Positions 1-9,128 of a stretch of DNA of 43,808 nt are shown here, piece after piece. The position numbers were made by a program, and so were the translations under genes. The stretch's first letter is position 1. Every line of letters begins with the position of its first letter. Source of the DNA: Alicyclobacillus herbarius DSM 13609 (GTDB lineage: Bacteria; Bacillota; Bacilli; Alicyclobacillales; Alicyclobacillaceae); assembly GCF_000430585.1 (NCBI RefSeq), contig NZ_AUMH01000023.1, positions 1 through 43,808 on the forward strand, read 5' to 3'. A model generated the notes under the pieces. It was not told where the DNA came from and did no database searches. It worked only from the letters and a program-made list of their open reading frames with translations.

Positions 1-12
1 TCTGATCCATTC

Positions 13-95
13 GGGCATAGACCCTGCACATGAGCTTGGCTGGCCTCCACCCTTTCGATAGGCCGTACGAAGGACTGCTTGGGGCACAGACCCTG
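13..95. repeat. Imperfect 14-bp direct repeat, period 69
   Basis: GGGCATAGACCCTG at 13-26 and GGGCACAGACCCTG at 82-95 differ at one base. Each is followed closely by a copy of ACATGAG (28-34 and 100-106), so the repeated unit is longer than the 14-mer. The window edge truncates the first unit. Confidence 0.6.
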
Positions 96-141
96 TGAGA
101 CATGAGAGGGTAAACCACGAAAGTGTTTGGTGGAGATCCGA

Positions 142-193
142 GGTGCGTACCAAAATCTAGAAGACGGTGCTACACCGTCTGGTTTGGTACACC
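142..193. repeat. Nested inverted repeat (long hairpin/cruciform)
   Basis: Inner perfect stem AGACGGTG (162-169) / CACCGTCT (173-180) with the 3-nt loop CTA. Outer arms GGTGCGTACCAAA (142-154) and TTTGGTACACC (183-193) pair apart from a 2-nt bulge. There is no T-run on either side, so it is not a typical intrinsic terminator. Confidence 0.65.
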
Positions 194-416
194 CTCAAAC
201 GGGTCCGCCCACTCACATCACACATTTTGCGGTCTGGGTACGCAAGGAGTCAAATGCGAAATCGTGCGATTGAGTGAGAAAAACGAAGAAAAACCTACTT
301 TCCCTGAGAGAGGATGTTCATGCGAGGACTCACGTCCGGCGCGGTCAAGATGTAGCTCCACCGATTCAAACCACTGCGCCGATGGCAGCACCCATCAACA
401 AGGAGGCGATTGCAAA

Positions 417-1802
417 GTGCCGAGGAACAAACCCAATCTGTTGCTTTTGGGAATCGACAGCTTGCGCGCAGACCACATGAGCCTGTATGGCTACCAGCGG
501 CTGACGACACCGCACATCGACCGCTTTGCCGAGGGCGGCGCCGTATTTGCACACCATTTTAGTCCGAGCATTCCGACAACACCCGGGTACGCGTCGATGC
601 TCACCGGTATGGACTGTTTTGGAACGGACGTAGTGGCCCTGCGCCACGGCGGACCGCTGGGCAACCATGTGACAACGTTGGCAGAACTTCTGGCTTTGCA
701 CGGGTACAACACCACTTGCGTCGGATTCACCGGTAACCCGGCGGCGCGCGGTTTCCAGAAGTACCTCGACTACGAGGCCTGGATTCCCGACGAGAGTGGA
801 CGGTGTCCGAAAGCCGAGAACCTGAACGAGATCGCTATCCCGGAACTAAAGCGGTTGGCCGGGAACGACGAGCCGTTCTTCCTGTTCATCCGCCACATGG
901 ACCCGCACTCCCCGTACCTCCCACCACGACCGTTCGAACGGCTGTTTTACGGGGGAGACGAGTACGACCCGGACAACCATTCGCTGGAGCCGGTGTACAA
1001 CTTCAAGCCGTTCGCGGACTTCTTCAAGTCCTGGATGCCGGAAGGCTGCACCGATAGTCGTTACATCGACGCCCAGTACGACGGTGCGATTGCGTACATG
1101 GACGCATGCATCCAAAACATTTTCAGTGCGCTAGCCGAGCTTGGCATTGAGGAGGACACGCTCGTCGTGGTTACCGCTGATCATGGAGAGACCCTCAACG
1201 AACACGACTGCTACTACGACCACCATGGCCTGTACGAGTGCACTCTCAAGGTGCCCCTCGTGTTCCGTTGGCCGGGGAAGATCCCGGCGGGCCAGCGCTA
1301 CAACACCACCTCGCTGATACAGGACATCATGCCTACCATCGTTGATTTGCTCGACATCGATACGGACATCGCCTTTAACGGACGGAGCCTAGCGCCTTTA
1401 TTCCGGGGAGAGGCGAGAATTCCGGACACCGAGTTTTATATCACGGAGTGCACTTGGATGCGCAAGCACGGCTGGCGGACACCGGAGTGGAAGCTGATTC
1501 GGGCGTTGGAGCCAGACTTCCACTTCAAGCCCGAGGTCGAGTTGTACAACTTGCTGAAAGACCCACTGGAGCTGCATAACCTTGCCGACGAGGAACCGGA
1601 GATACGGGCCGTTCTCGAGGCGAGGATGAATGATCACATCGCCAGGCGCGAGCGGGAGACCGGTCGCACCAATCCGATGTACGTGAACCTGGGCTGGCAC
1701 GGCCTCAAGCGCGGGCCGTTCACCTCGTCGCAGGAAGCGTACGACACACTGTACATCGGATCCATCAAGACGGCACAGTCGCTGCAGGCCAAGTCGAGGT
1801 AG
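417..1802 (+). CDS. Sulfatase-like hydrolase with Thr in place of formylglycine Cys
   Basis: This is a 461-residue protein of the alkaline phosphatase/sulfatase superfamily. The start is GTG 417, with AGGAGG at 401-406 ten bases upstream; the frame stays open upstream but without a ribosome site. N-terminal metal-site motif GIDSLRAD (12-19) and TTPHID (30-35) are followed by TTPGYASMLTG (54-64). This aligns with the sulfatase signature C-x-P-x-R, but the nucleophile position is Thr54 and the Arg position is Tyr58. A second metal motif, VTADHGE, and a later HHGLYE are present, as is the C-terminal sulfatase-type ELYNLLKDPLELHNLAD block. No signal peptide is visible, so it is probably cytoplasmic. 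A Thr nucleophile is known in superfamily phosphodiesterases and phosphoethanolamine transferases, so a phosphoester substrate is at least as likely as a sulfate ester. The substrate is unknown. Confidence 0.85.
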   Translation: MPRNKPNLLLLGIDSLRADHMSLYGYQRLTTPHIDRFAEGGAVFAHHFSPSIPTTPGYASMLTGMDCFGTDVVALRHGGPLGNHVTTLAELLALHGYNTTCVGFTGNPAARGFQKYLDYEAWIPDESGRCPKAENLNEIAIPELKRLAGNDEPFFLFIRHMDPHSPYLPPRPFERLFYGGDEYDPDNHSLEPVYNFKPFADFFKSWMPEGCTDSRYIDAQYDGAIAYMDACIQNIFSALAELGIEEDTLVVVTADHGETLNEHDCYYDHHGLYECTLKVPLVFRWPGKIPAGQRYNTTSLIQDIMPTIVDLLDIDTDIAFNGRSLAPLFRGEARIPDTEFYITECTWMRKHGWRTPEWKLIRALEPDFHFKPEVELYNLLKDPLELHNLADEEPEIRAVLEARMNDHIARRERETGRTNPMYVNLGWHGLKRGPFTSSQEAYDTLYIGSIKTAQSLQAKSR

Positions 1803-1855
1803 CAATGACTTTGTTTTAGCCTGTCGCAAGCGGCGTAGAACGGAGGCGTTGCCCG

Positions 1856-3097
1856 GTGTCGGTACAGTCCAATTTTCTGCTGATTGTCGTGGATCAGCAA
1901 CGATACGACTGCATCGGATACGCGGGGCGTTATCCGGTCCAGACACCCGCCATCGATCAGCTCGCTCGTGAAGGGATTTGGTTTTCATCGGTATACAGCC
2001 ACATTCCGCTCTGCAGTCCGGCTCGGCAGTCGCTGATCACCGGCCGCCGGCCGGAAGCTTTCGGGAACTTGTGGAACTACGACAACGGGCTGAAGGTCGG
2101 GGCCCTCAATCCCGCAGAGTATGCGTGGCCGCGCGCGCTTGCGACGCTCGGGTACCGGACCGGTTACATTGGCAAGTGGAACGTCCACCCACACTATGCG
2201 CCGACCGAGTACGGGTACAGCGAGTACCTTGGTCTCGGCGAGTACGAGCGGTATCGAGGAGGAGAAACGATGAAGCTAGGTATCAACACAGTGCTGTTCG
2301 GAGGATACGACCTTGCAACAGCTGTTCGCTACATCAAATTCACCGGGTACCAGGGCGTTGAGTTGGCGTCCATTCCGGGAATGGTCGAACACCTTACAGA
2401 TACGGCTACGGACGCAAACGTGCGGGAGATCCGCCAACTGGTGGAGGACGCGGGCCTGGAACTGTACGCCGTCGAGGCAGCGACTGACATCTTGGTGGCA
2501 GAAAACCGGGAGCGGTCGCGGCAGGTGTTTGAACGAGCCCAGAAGCTTGGCATTCCGGTGGTCACCATCGGCAGCAGCGGCGTTTCCGACGACGAGGCGA
2601 AGTTCGAGGCGTCGCTTCGCGCCATCGAGGACCTGGCTCAGGCTGCGGGGGACCTTGGGGTCAAATTTGCGCTGAAAATCCACTATGGGCAAAGCGTGTA
2701 CAATACCCAAACCGCGCTTCGCTTAATGGAGGAAGTTCGGCATCCGGCCCTCGGGCTGAACTACGACCCGACGCACATCGGCCGTGTCGGCGACGATCCG
2801 GTTGCGGCGCTCTTGGCCCTTAAGGACCACATCATTCACATTCACATTCGCGACACGTTGATCGAACAGTTGAAAATCGCGCCGCCGCCGCTGCAGGTAC
2901 CCGGTCGCGGTACGACGCCGCTTACGGAAATTGTGCGGACCGTGGTGGAAATCGGGTACCAGGGCGCGGTGGACCTCGAGATCATCGGTGCCAACCGTCT
3001 GGAACTGCCGGAAGTCGTCGCCATCGCCGCAGAGAGCCGCGGATATCTGTCACGTCTGTTCGAGGAAGTAGAAGCGCAAGTAGAAGCACAAGTCTAG
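1856..3097 (+). CDS. Truncated sulfatase N-terminus fused in frame to TIM-barrel sugar isomerase/epimerase
   Basis: One open frame (413 aa) joins two unrelated parts. Residues 1-138 are the N-terminus of a genuine type I sulfatase: VVDQQRYD metal motif, CSPAR formylglycine signature at Cys53, ITGRRP and GKWNVH. The rest of a sulfatase (second metal site, C-terminal domain) is absent. From Met139 (MKLGINTVLFGG) the sequence is a complete xylose-isomerase-like TIM barrel of the sugar phosphate isomerase/epimerase family (275 aa, normal length), with HIHIRD and DLEIIG metal-ligand-type motifs. GTG 1856 has GGAGG at 1842-1846. ATG 2270 has its own strong site. The cell probably makes the isomerase from 2270, while the upstream part is a deletion remnant; a true fusion protein cannot be excluded. 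The 3' neighbour is a Gfo/Idh dehydrogenase, a common partner of such isomerases in sugar or inositol catabolism. Confidence 0.75.
   Translation: MSVQSNFLLIVVDQQRYDCIGYAGRYPVQTPAIDQLAREGIWFSSVYSHIPLCSPARQSLITGRRPEAFGNLWNYDNGLKVGALNPAEYAWPRALATLGYRTGYIGKWNVHPHYAPTEYGYSEYLGLGEYERYRGGETMKLGINTVLFGGYDLATAVRYIKFTGYQGVELASIPGMVEHLTDTATDANVREIRQLVEDAGLELYAVEAATDILVAENRERSRQVFERAQKLGIPVVTIGSSGVSDDEAKFEASLRAIEDLAQAAGDLGVKFALKIHYGQSVYNTQTALRLMEEVRHPALGLNYDPTHIGRVGDDPVAALLALKDHIIHIHIRDTLIEQLKIAPPPLQVPGRGTTPLTEIVRTVVEIGYQGAVDLEIIGANRLELPEVVAIAAESRGYLSRLFEEVEAQVEAQV
2255..2272 (+). promoter_or_regulatory. Internal ribosome site and start of the isomerase
   Basis: GAGGAGGAG runs up to about six bases before ATG 2270 inside the longer frame. 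The protein starting here begins exactly where the TIM-barrel family normally begins, which supports independent translation of the isomerase. Confidence 0.65.
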
Positions 3098-3121
3098 TAA
3101 AAATGGAACGGTGGGGGATCT

Positions 3122-4111
3122 ATGACACTCAAAGTGGCCGTCGTTGGGGTCGGGAACATCGGTTCGATTCATGCGCGCGTCTATCACGAGAATCCGAAGA
3201 CAGAGTTGGTCGCGGTGTGCGACGGCATCCGCGAGCGAGCGGACGCGGCTGCGGCGAAGTATGGAGCGCGGGCGTTCTACAGCGTAGAGGAGATGATTGC
3301 GAGCGGCATTCACCTCGACGCCGTGAGCGTCGCCACCAAGGGCGTGGAGAACGGGAGCGAACACTTCACGCCGACGATGCAGCTTTTACGGGCCGGCATC
3401 CCAGTGCTCGGCGAGAAGCCGATTTCCAACCGGATCGACGAAGCTGAGCAGATGGTAGAGTTCGCGAAGAAAAACCGGATTCCATACGCCATCAATCTGA
3501 ATCACCGCTTTACCCCGGCCGCGGTGCGGGCCAAGGAATGGGTGGACGCGGGTCGACTAGGCAAGTTGCACATGATCAACATGCGGATGTGGATCAACAA
3601 CCCGGTGGAGACTTCACCGTGGTTCCATCTGCGGGCCCTGCACCCGCACTCTTTTGACGTGATGCGCTACTATTGCGGCGACGTGGCTCGGGTGGCCGCC
3701 TTCATGATGAAAGGTGAAGGGCGGAGCATCTGGTCGAACACGCAGGTTTTGCTGGAGTTCAAGAGCGGGGTCATCGGCCACCTGGTCGGCAGCTACGACG
3801 CGGGAGCGAGTTACGGTCTGGAACAGTGTGAAGTGGTCGGGGCGAAGGGCCGGTTTGTGCTCGAGGACGCCTGCGAGGTGTTGACTTTTTACCCACGCTA
3901 CAGCATCGAGACGGAGACATACCGCTACTTAGGGGGCATGCGCTCGTTTAATGAGACGTTCAAGAGCCGCATCGATGCCTGGATTGAACAACTGGATCAA
4001 GGTGTCTCCTCTGAAGAGGTGGACGGCTCGGCGGCGGATGCGCTGGCGGCTCAATACATCATTGAGGCGGCCATCCGCTCGTTTGAAACGGGCACGATTG
4101 TCGAGTTGTAA
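3122..4111 (+). CDS. Gfo/Idh/MocA family NAD(P)-dependent oxidoreductase
   Basis: This 329-residue protein has a standard N-terminal Rossmann fold, VAVVGVGNIGSIHA (5-18), followed by the family motif GEKPISNR with the expected catalytic-type Lys. The C-terminal alpha/beta domain contains the HPHSFDVMRYYCGD segment typical of sugar or cyclitol dehydrogenases of this family. The start is ATG 3122, preceded by a G-rich site (GGTGGGGG). It lies 24 bases after the isomerase and ahead of a second sulfatase-like hydrolase, so it is probably co-transcribed. The likely role is oxidation of a sugar or sugar-derived substrate at a hydroxyl; the substrate cannot be read from sequence. Confidence 0.85.
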   Translation: MTLKVAVVGVGNIGSIHARVYHENPKTELVAVCDGIRERADAAAAKYGARAFYSVEEMIASGIHLDAVSVATKGVENGSEHFTPTMQLLRAGIPVLGEKPISNRIDEAEQMVEFAKKNRIPYAINLNHRFTPAAVRAKEWVDAGRLGKLHMINMRMWINNPVETSPWFHLRALHPHSFDVMRYYCGDVARVAAFMMKGEGRSIWSNTQVLLEFKSGVIGHLVGSYDAGASYGLEQCEVVGAKGRFVLEDACEVLTFYPRYSIETETYRYLGGMRSFNETFKSRIDAWIEQLDQGVSSEEVDGSAADALAAQYIIEAAIRSFETGTIVEL

Positions 4112-4184
4112 CGGTTGTCCGAAAGAGGGGCCAGGTCGTCGACGTCCGACCGGTCACTTCGCACGGCTATGGAGGGAACCCCTT

Positions 4185-5573
4185 GTGAAAATCATCTTTG
4201 TGTCATTGGACACCACGCGGGCCGACCGACTGGGGTGTTACGGCTACCCGAAACCCACCACACCACACCTTGACCGCATCGCGTCGGAGGGGGTGTTGTT
4301 TGAGTCTGCCTACGCGGCCGATATCCCAACGGAAGTGGCGCACACCGACATCTTTACCGGAAAAGTGGGCCTCACCACCGGCGTCGTCGCACACGGAGCG
4401 AGTTTGCACCGCTTGCCAAAGCACACACCCTGGCTGCCTGCCTTGTTGCGCGACGCCGGGTTTTTAACCGGCGCGGTCGACAACCTGTACCAGCTTAAGG
4501 AGTGGTTTGCCCGCGGCTATCGTTATTACATCAACTCGGCTGGCCCACAGCGGTGGATTGACAGGCGGACAGTCAACGACCTGGCCATGCGGTGGATTCG
4601 CGAGCACCGGTCGGACGATTTCTTTCTTTTCCTTCATTACTGGGACCCGCATACGCCCTATCTGCCGCCGGATGGATACGTGGAGCGGTTTTACGACGGG
4701 CACGATCCGTACGACCCGGCAAACCACAGCATGGACGCGGCGTACAACCACCGCGCGTACCCGTTTTTTAAGCACCATCACTACCGTCTCCTTGGACCGG
4801 TCACGGACGCCGAGTATGTGAGTGCCCTGTACGACGCCGAACTGCGCTACCTGGATGGCCTGCTGCAGGAACTGGACACGTGTTTGGTGGAGGAGGGTTT
4901 GTTCGAGGACACTCTTCTGGTTCTGTTCGGAGACCACGGGGAGAGTCTCACCGAACACGACATCTTCTGGGACCACTGCGGCCTGTATGAGACCACGGTC
5001 CACGTGCCGCTAATGCTGCGCTGGCCCGGGCGAATCCCGGCTGGTCGGCGCGTCAAGGGCTTCGTGCAGCAGGTCGACCTAATGCCGACGATACTCGAGG
5101 CCGCGGGTGTCCCGGTACCCACTGACCTCGACGGGCGGAGCCTTTGGCCGAGCATCGAGGGGCGGGCGGATGGCATCTGGGACACTGTGTTTCTCAGTGA
5201 GTGCGCCTGGCAAGCCAGCCGCGGGATGCGTACGGGGGAGTACAAGTTCATCCGGACGCTCGACGCGGGTCCCTTTGTCCGACCGCCGCGCGAACTGTAC
5301 AACCTGCAGAGCGACCCGGGCGAAGAACACAACCTGGCCGATTCGCTGCCCGATGTCGCCTCAGAACTGGAGGGGTTGTTGGACGCGTGGGTGGCCGAGA
5401 AGCTCGCGGGGCGCGCCGATCCGATGGAGATTGTCCTGCGCGAACAAGGCCTTCCCTTTCGCCGCCGGATCGAACAGATTCTCCTTGACGTCGGCCTGAC
5501 ATGGGAGGAGTGGTCGGCCGCACCCGACAGGGACCGCTTCGACGGAGCGTATGCAAAGGCGAGGAGGCAGTGA
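4185..5573 (+). CDS. Second sulfatase-like hydrolase with Thr at the nucleophile position
   Basis: This 462-residue protein is a paralogue of the hydrolase at 417-1802, with a shared FLHYWDPHTPYLPP-type block and the same C-terminal ELYNLQSDPGEEHNLAD motif. Start GTG 4185 has GGAGGG at 4171-4176; the frame extends upstream into the 3' end of the dehydrogenase without a site. Metal motif VSLDTTRADRLG (6-17), second metal motif LFGDHGES and HCGLYE are intact. The sulfatase signature is replaced by TEVAHTDIFTG (49-59): Thr49 aligns with the Cys, Val with the Pro and His with the Arg. It therefore cannot use formylglycine chemistry and is more likely a phosphoester hydrolase or transferase. Its stop overlaps the ribosome site of cysC. 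Confidence 0.85.
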   Translation: MKIIFVSLDTTRADRLGCYGYPKPTTPHLDRIASEGVLFESAYAADIPTEVAHTDIFTGKVGLTTGVVAHGASLHRLPKHTPWLPALLRDAGFLTGAVDNLYQLKEWFARGYRYYINSAGPQRWIDRRTVNDLAMRWIREHRSDDFFLFLHYWDPHTPYLPPDGYVERFYDGHDPYDPANHSMDAAYNHRAYPFFKHHHYRLLGPVTDAEYVSALYDAELRYLDGLLQELDTCLVEEGLFEDTLLVLFGDHGESLTEHDIFWDHCGLYETTVHVPLMLRWPGRIPAGRRVKGFVQQVDLMPTILEAAGVPVPTDLDGRSLWPSIEGRADGIWDTVFLSECAWQASRGMRTGEYKFIRTLDAGPFVRPPRELYNLQSDPGEEHNLADSLPDVASELEGLLDAWVAEKLAGRADPMEIVLREQGLPFRRRIEQILLDVGLTWEEWSAAPDRDRFDGAYAKARRQ

Positions 5574-5578
5574 CCGAC

Positions 5579-6142
5579 ATGAAGCACAGGGGAGTGACGG
5601 TTTGGTTGACCGGGTTGAGTGGCGCCGGCAAGACAACCCTCAGCCAGTGCCTGGCGCACAAACTGAGGCTTTGCGGCTGCAAGGTGGAGGTACTGGACGG
5701 GGACGCGGTCCGCAAGACGTTGACGAAAGGACTTGGGTTTAGCCGCGAGGACCGCGTCGAAAACGTCCGCCGCATCGCCTACGTGGCGCACCTGCTCACA
5801 CGCAACGGGGTCATCGTGCTGGTGTCAGCCATATCGCCCTATCGGGTAGCGCGGGACGAGGCGCGGCAGCTGATTGGCGACTTTGTCGAGGTGTATGTCA
5901 ACGCCCCGCTTAAGGTCTGCGAACAGCGAGACGTGAAAGGGCTGTACAAACGGGCGCGTGCCGGCGAGATCGCCCACTACACCGGCGTTGACGATCCGTA
6001 CGAGCCTCCGCTTCACCCGGACGTGGAGTGCAGGACTCACTTGGAATGTGTCGAAGAGAGTGCCGAGAAGGTGCTGGCCAAAGTGCGCGCTCTCGGATAC
6101 CTTGAGGGAGTGCACGAAACGGTGTCCTGTCAAGAACCGTAG
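5579..6142 (+). CDS. cysC: Adenylyl-sulfate (APS) kinase
   Basis: CysC phosphorylates adenosine 5'-phosphosulfate to PAPS, the sulfate donor and assimilation intermediate. The 187-residue protein has the P-loop GLSGAGKT, LDGDAVR, the GLGFSREDRVENVRRI block, SAISPYR and the highly diagnostic KGLYKRARAGEIAHYTG. ATG 5579 is chosen because AGGAGG at 5562-5567 is 11 bases away; GTG 5570 would sit only two bases from it. The gene follows the hydrolase stop by five bases. No ATP sulfurylase, PAPS reductase or sulfotransferase is present in the window, so its APS source and PAPS consumer lie elsewhere. Confidence 0.92.
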   Translation: MKHRGVTVWLTGLSGAGKTTLSQCLAHKLRLCGCKVEVLDGDAVRKTLTKGLGFSREDRVENVRRIAYVAHLLTRNGVIVLVSAISPYRVARDEARQLIGDFVEVYVNAPLKVCEQRDVKGLYKRARAGEIAHYTGVDDPYEPPLHPDVECRTHLECVEESAEKVLAKVRALGYLEGVHETVSCQEP

Positions 6143-6248
6143 GATAGACCAGGGGGCGGGGCGTTCTGGCGATGCCGATGCACGAGTGGCTTGGTTTTCC
6201 GAACAAAATATCTGGTGCAACTCACGCATAAACAAACACAAACAAAGA

Positions 6249-6273
6249 ATATGTGGTATAATAGGACACATAT
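6249..6273 (+). promoter_or_regulatory. Extended -10 promoter with overlapping palindromic operator (rha operon)
   Basis: TGG-TATAAT (TATAAT 6257-6262, preceded by TGn) is an extended -10 element with no good -35. A perfect 7-bp inverted repeat, ATATGTG (6249-6255) / CACATAT (6267-6273), with an 11-bp spacer brackets it. A repressor bound here would block the promoter, and the DeoR-type regulator at the end of the operon is the obvious candidate. The first start, at 6373, is about 100 bases downstream. Confidence 0.6.
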
Positions 6274-6372
6274 CACGTAGGGATCCGTGCATCGGCAGGC
6301 TTCTCTGTTGGCTCGTGGGGTTTCTCGTAGGCTTTATAGACACGTCGCCACTCAAGGGAGTGTTGAACGACG

Positions 6373-7596
6373 ATGATGAGTGATCACAATTCCAGCAAGA
6401 ACAAGGACGGAATGGTTAGGGTCTCTGAAAACACGTTGGATTCCATCAAATCCAGACTCAAAGCGCTCATAATCGAAACCCCATCCTGGGGATATGCCAA
6501 CAGCGGGACTCGCTTTAAGGTGTTCAAGCAACCCGGGGTCCCGCGCGATCCGTACGAGAAGCTGGAAGATGCGGCTCTCGTTCATCGATTGACCGGTGCC
6601 TGTCCAAAGGTGGCCATCCACATCCCGTGGGATAAAGTGGATGACTACCAGGGCCTTAAATCGTATGCCGAGGATTTGGGCTTGCAGATTGGTGCCGTCA
6701 ATCCGAACCTGTTCCAGGATGACGAATACGCGCTCGGAAGTCTCTGTCACCCGCGCAAAGAGGTGAGAGACAAAGCCATCGGCCACATGCTCGAGTGCGT
6801 GGACATTATGAAGGCCGTCAATTCGGATGTCCTGAGTCTGTGGCTGGCCGACGGCACAAATTATCCTGGGCAGGACGACTTTCGCAAGCGCAAACACTAT
6901 TTAATGGAAGCTCTCCAACAAGTGTACTCCGAATTGCCGGAAGGCGCGCGGCTGCTCATCGAATACAAGTTTTTCGAACCTGCCTTCTACCATACCGACC
7001 TTCCGGACTGGGGAACGGCCTATAGCTTGAGCCTGAAGCTGGGCGACAAGGCACAGGTCTTGGTGGACCTGGGGCATCATCCGCAGGGTACAAACATCCC
7101 CTACATTGTGGCAACGTTGTTGGACGAGGGCAAACTGGGTGGCTTCCACTTCAACAATCGCAAATACGCGGACGATGACCTGATGGTTGGCGCGATTGAT
7201 CCCTATGAACTCTTTCTCATTTGTCTGGAGTTGGTCAGTGCGGCCGAGGACCCCAGGACGGCAGCTGGCGCAGCGCAGGTGGCGTACATGATTGACCAGT
7301 CTCACAACATTGAACCGAAAATTTCGGCGATGTTGCGCTCGGTGGAAAACATCCAGACCGCGTTTGCTAAAGCACTGTTGGTACCGCGGGACGAGCTCGC
7401 GGCAGCGCAGGCGGAAGGCGACGTGATTCGCGCGGAGAAGATTGTCTCGGATGCCTTTCAGACGGACGTCCGGCCGCTGTTGGTGGAGGTTCGGGAGGAA
7501 CTAGGTGTTCCGGCCGATCCGCTGGCCGCCTACCTGGAGAGTGGTGAAGCAGAGAAGCGGCTGCAGCGGGGGACCGGGGGGCAAGGGTGGACGTGA
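6373..7596 (+). CDS. rhaI: L-rhamnose isomerase (RhaI type)
   Basis: This enzyme converts L-rhamnose to L-rhamnulose in the cytoplasm. The 407-residue TIM-barrel protein resembles the Pseudomonas stutzeri-type isomerase rather than the E. coli RhaA fold family. Features seen: [14 protein letters not shown] near the N-terminus, [21 protein letters not shown], and metal-ligand regions [24 protein letters not shown] and [13 protein letters not shown] with the expected Glu, Asp, His and Asp residues. ATG 6373 has AAGGGAG at 6354-6360; a second ATG follows at once. It is the first gene of the rhamnose operon and overlaps rhaB by ten bases. Confidence 0.9.
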   Translation: MMSDHNSSKNKDGMVRVSENTLDSIKSRLKALIIETPSWGYANSGTRFKVFKQPGVPRDPYEKLEDAALVHRLTGACPKVAIHIPWDKVDDYQGLKSYAEDLGLQIGAVNPNLFQDDEYALGSLCHPRKEVRDKAIGHMLECVDIMKAVNSDVLSLWLADGTNYPGQDDFRKRKHYLMEALQQVYSELPEGARLLIEYKFFEPAFYHTDLPDWGTAYSLSLKLGDKAQVLVDLGHHPQGTNIPYIVATLLDEGKLGGFHFNNRKYADDDLMVGAIDPYELFLICLELVSAAEDPRTAAGAAQVAYMIDQSHNIEPKISAMLRSVENIQTAFAKALLVPRDELAAAQAEGDVIRAEKIVSDAFQTDVRPLLVEVREELGVPADPLAAYLESGEAEKRLQRGTGGQGWT

Positions 7597-9122
7597 GGGC
7601 CAGGTGGCGCGGATTTGCGGCGGATTTGGGAGCGAGCAACGGACGTACAGTGCTCGGCGAGTTTGACGGGAAGGTGCTCTCACTGCGGGAACTGACGCGG
7701 TTTGCCAACCATCCCGTGACGCTGGGGGATACGGTGTACTGGGACTTCCCCAGATTGTTCCACGAGGTTTGGCAAGGCCTCTTGAAAACGAGGCTTACGG
7801 GTGGGGTGCGGACGCTTGGCATTGACACCTGGGCGGTTGATTTCGGTCTGTTGGATAAACACGGTGAGCTTCTGGCCAATCCCCGTCATTACCGCAATCC
7901 GCACTTCGCCCAGGCGATGACTCGTGTATTGGCGCATACGTCGAGACAGGAACTGTTCCAGCGCACTGGAATTCAAATCCTACCTATAAATACCATATTC
8001 CAATTGGCCTATTTGGCAATTGAGCGTCCGCAGCTTCTGGCCGCAAGCCAGCATGCGGTGTTGTTGCCGGACCTGTTCACCTACTACTTGACCGGGGAGT
8101 TGGCGAGTGAATTCACGAATGCCACGACGACACAGCTATTGCGTCAAGGAACAGCGATGTGGGATGCGGAACTGCTCAAGGCGGTCGGGCTTCCATCCGG
8201 ACTGTTCCCGCCGGTGGTGCATCCCTTGCACCGACTCGGCCAGCTGCGTTCTGAACTTCGCGAGCAGCTCGGGACGGATACCATTGAAGTCGTCAATGTG
8301 GCCGAACACGACACCGCCTCGGCGATTCTCGCACTGCCGTGCGAATCGGAGAACGTGGCATACATCTCGAGCGGAACCTGGTCGTTGGTGGGAACGCTGG
8401 TCGGGCGGCCGCTCATCACGGAGCAGACCGAACGCTTCAACTTTACCAACGAAGGCGGCGTGGGTAACTACCGGCTGTTGAAAAATGTGATGGGGTTGTG
8501 GTTGCTGCAGGAGGTGCGGCGCATCTGGCAAACGGAGGGCCGGGAGGTTTCGTTCGCCGAGATGGCAGCCTTGGCCGAGACAGCCCCTCCGATGACGTGC
8601 GTGATAAATCCGGACGCAGACGTGTTTCTCGCTCCGGACCACATGGTGCGCGCCATACGCGCCTACGCGGTACAATCCGGGCAGCAGCCCCCGGCGACGG
8701 AAGCGGCACTCCTGCGCTGTATCCTCGAGAGCCTGGCGCTCAAGTACCGTTACGTATTGGAACACCTGGAGCAGGTGACCGGGCGCCGCTTTGACGCGAT
8801 TCACGTAGTCGGTGGCGGGGTACACAACGCCACCCTCTGCCAATGGACCGCAGATGCTACCGGGAAGACGGTGATTGCGGGACCGGCCGAAGCGACGGTG
8901 GTCGGCAATCTTTGTGCGCAGCTGGTGGCGGACGAGGAATTGAGCGGTCTCAACGAGGTTCCCGCGTTAATCCAGCGTTCGTTTCAACAGACAATTTACA
9001 CGCCTAGCGCCGAAGACGGACGCTGGGACAGCGGGTATGAACGGTTATTGGCGCTGGTGAATGAGGAAAACGCTATGCCGACCAGCACCCCATTGGGACA
9101 GGCTGGCAGGACGAACCGTTAA
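7587..9122 (+). CDS. rhaB: Rhamnulokinase (FGGY kinase)
   Basis: RhaB phosphorylates L-rhamnulose at C1 with ATP. The 511-residue protein shows the FGGY-family N-terminal phosphate motif [18 protein letters not shown], the RhaB-type [22 protein letters not shown], the [10 protein letters not shown] block and the C-terminal adenosine motif [20 protein letters not shown]. Start GTG 7587 lies inside the end of rhaI behind a run of G residues, giving a 10-base overlap and translational coupling. Length and motif order are normal. The C-terminal 25 residues are low in conservation. Confidence 0.93.
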   Translation: MDVRARWRGFAADLGASNGRTVLGEFDGKVLSLRELTRFANHPVTLGDTVYWDFPRLFHEVWQGLLKTRLTGGVRTLGIDTWAVDFGLLDKHGELLANPRHYRNPHFAQAMTRVLAHTSRQELFQRTGIQILPINTIFQLAYLAIERPQLLAASQHAVLLPDLFTYYLTGELASEFTNATTTQLLRQGTAMWDAELLKAVGLPSGLFPPVVHPLHRLGQLRSELREQLGTDTIEVVNVAEHDTASAILALPCESENVAYISSGTWSLVGTLVGRPLITEQTERFNFTNEGGVGNYRLLKNVMGLWLLQEVRRIWQTEGREVSFAEMAALAETAPPMTCVINPDADVFLAPDHMVRAIRAYAVQSGQQPPATEAALLRCILESLALKYRYVLEHLEQVTGRRFDAIHVVGGGVHNATLCQWTADATGKTVIAGPAEATVVGNLCAQLVADEELSGLNEVPALIQRSFQQTIYTPSAEDGRWDSGYERLLALVNEENAMPTSTPLGQAGRTNR

Positions 9123-9128
9123 CAGGTA

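Larger units (their letters stand above)
1..416. other. Gene-free, highly structured leader region
   Basis: No credible gene is seen before the start at 417; an open frame runs back to 123 but has no ribosome site and reads as low-quality protein. The DNA holds an imperfect repeat (GGGCAYAGACCCTG at 13-26 and 82-95, period 69), a small hairpin (CACAG-ACC-CTGTG, 85-97), a longer-range pairing (ACCCTTTC 49-56 with GAGAGGGT 104-111) and a strong nested inverted repeat at 142-193. Such dense pairing without coding capacity fits the non-coding end of an insertion sequence or a structured RNA. That assignment is inference. Confidence 0.5.

Noticed and set aside
123-416. N-terminal extension of the first hydrolase
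   Set aside because: The frame is open but has no ribosome site, and the translation is Cys/Arg/Ser-rich junk; GTG 417 has an ideal site and matches the family start.
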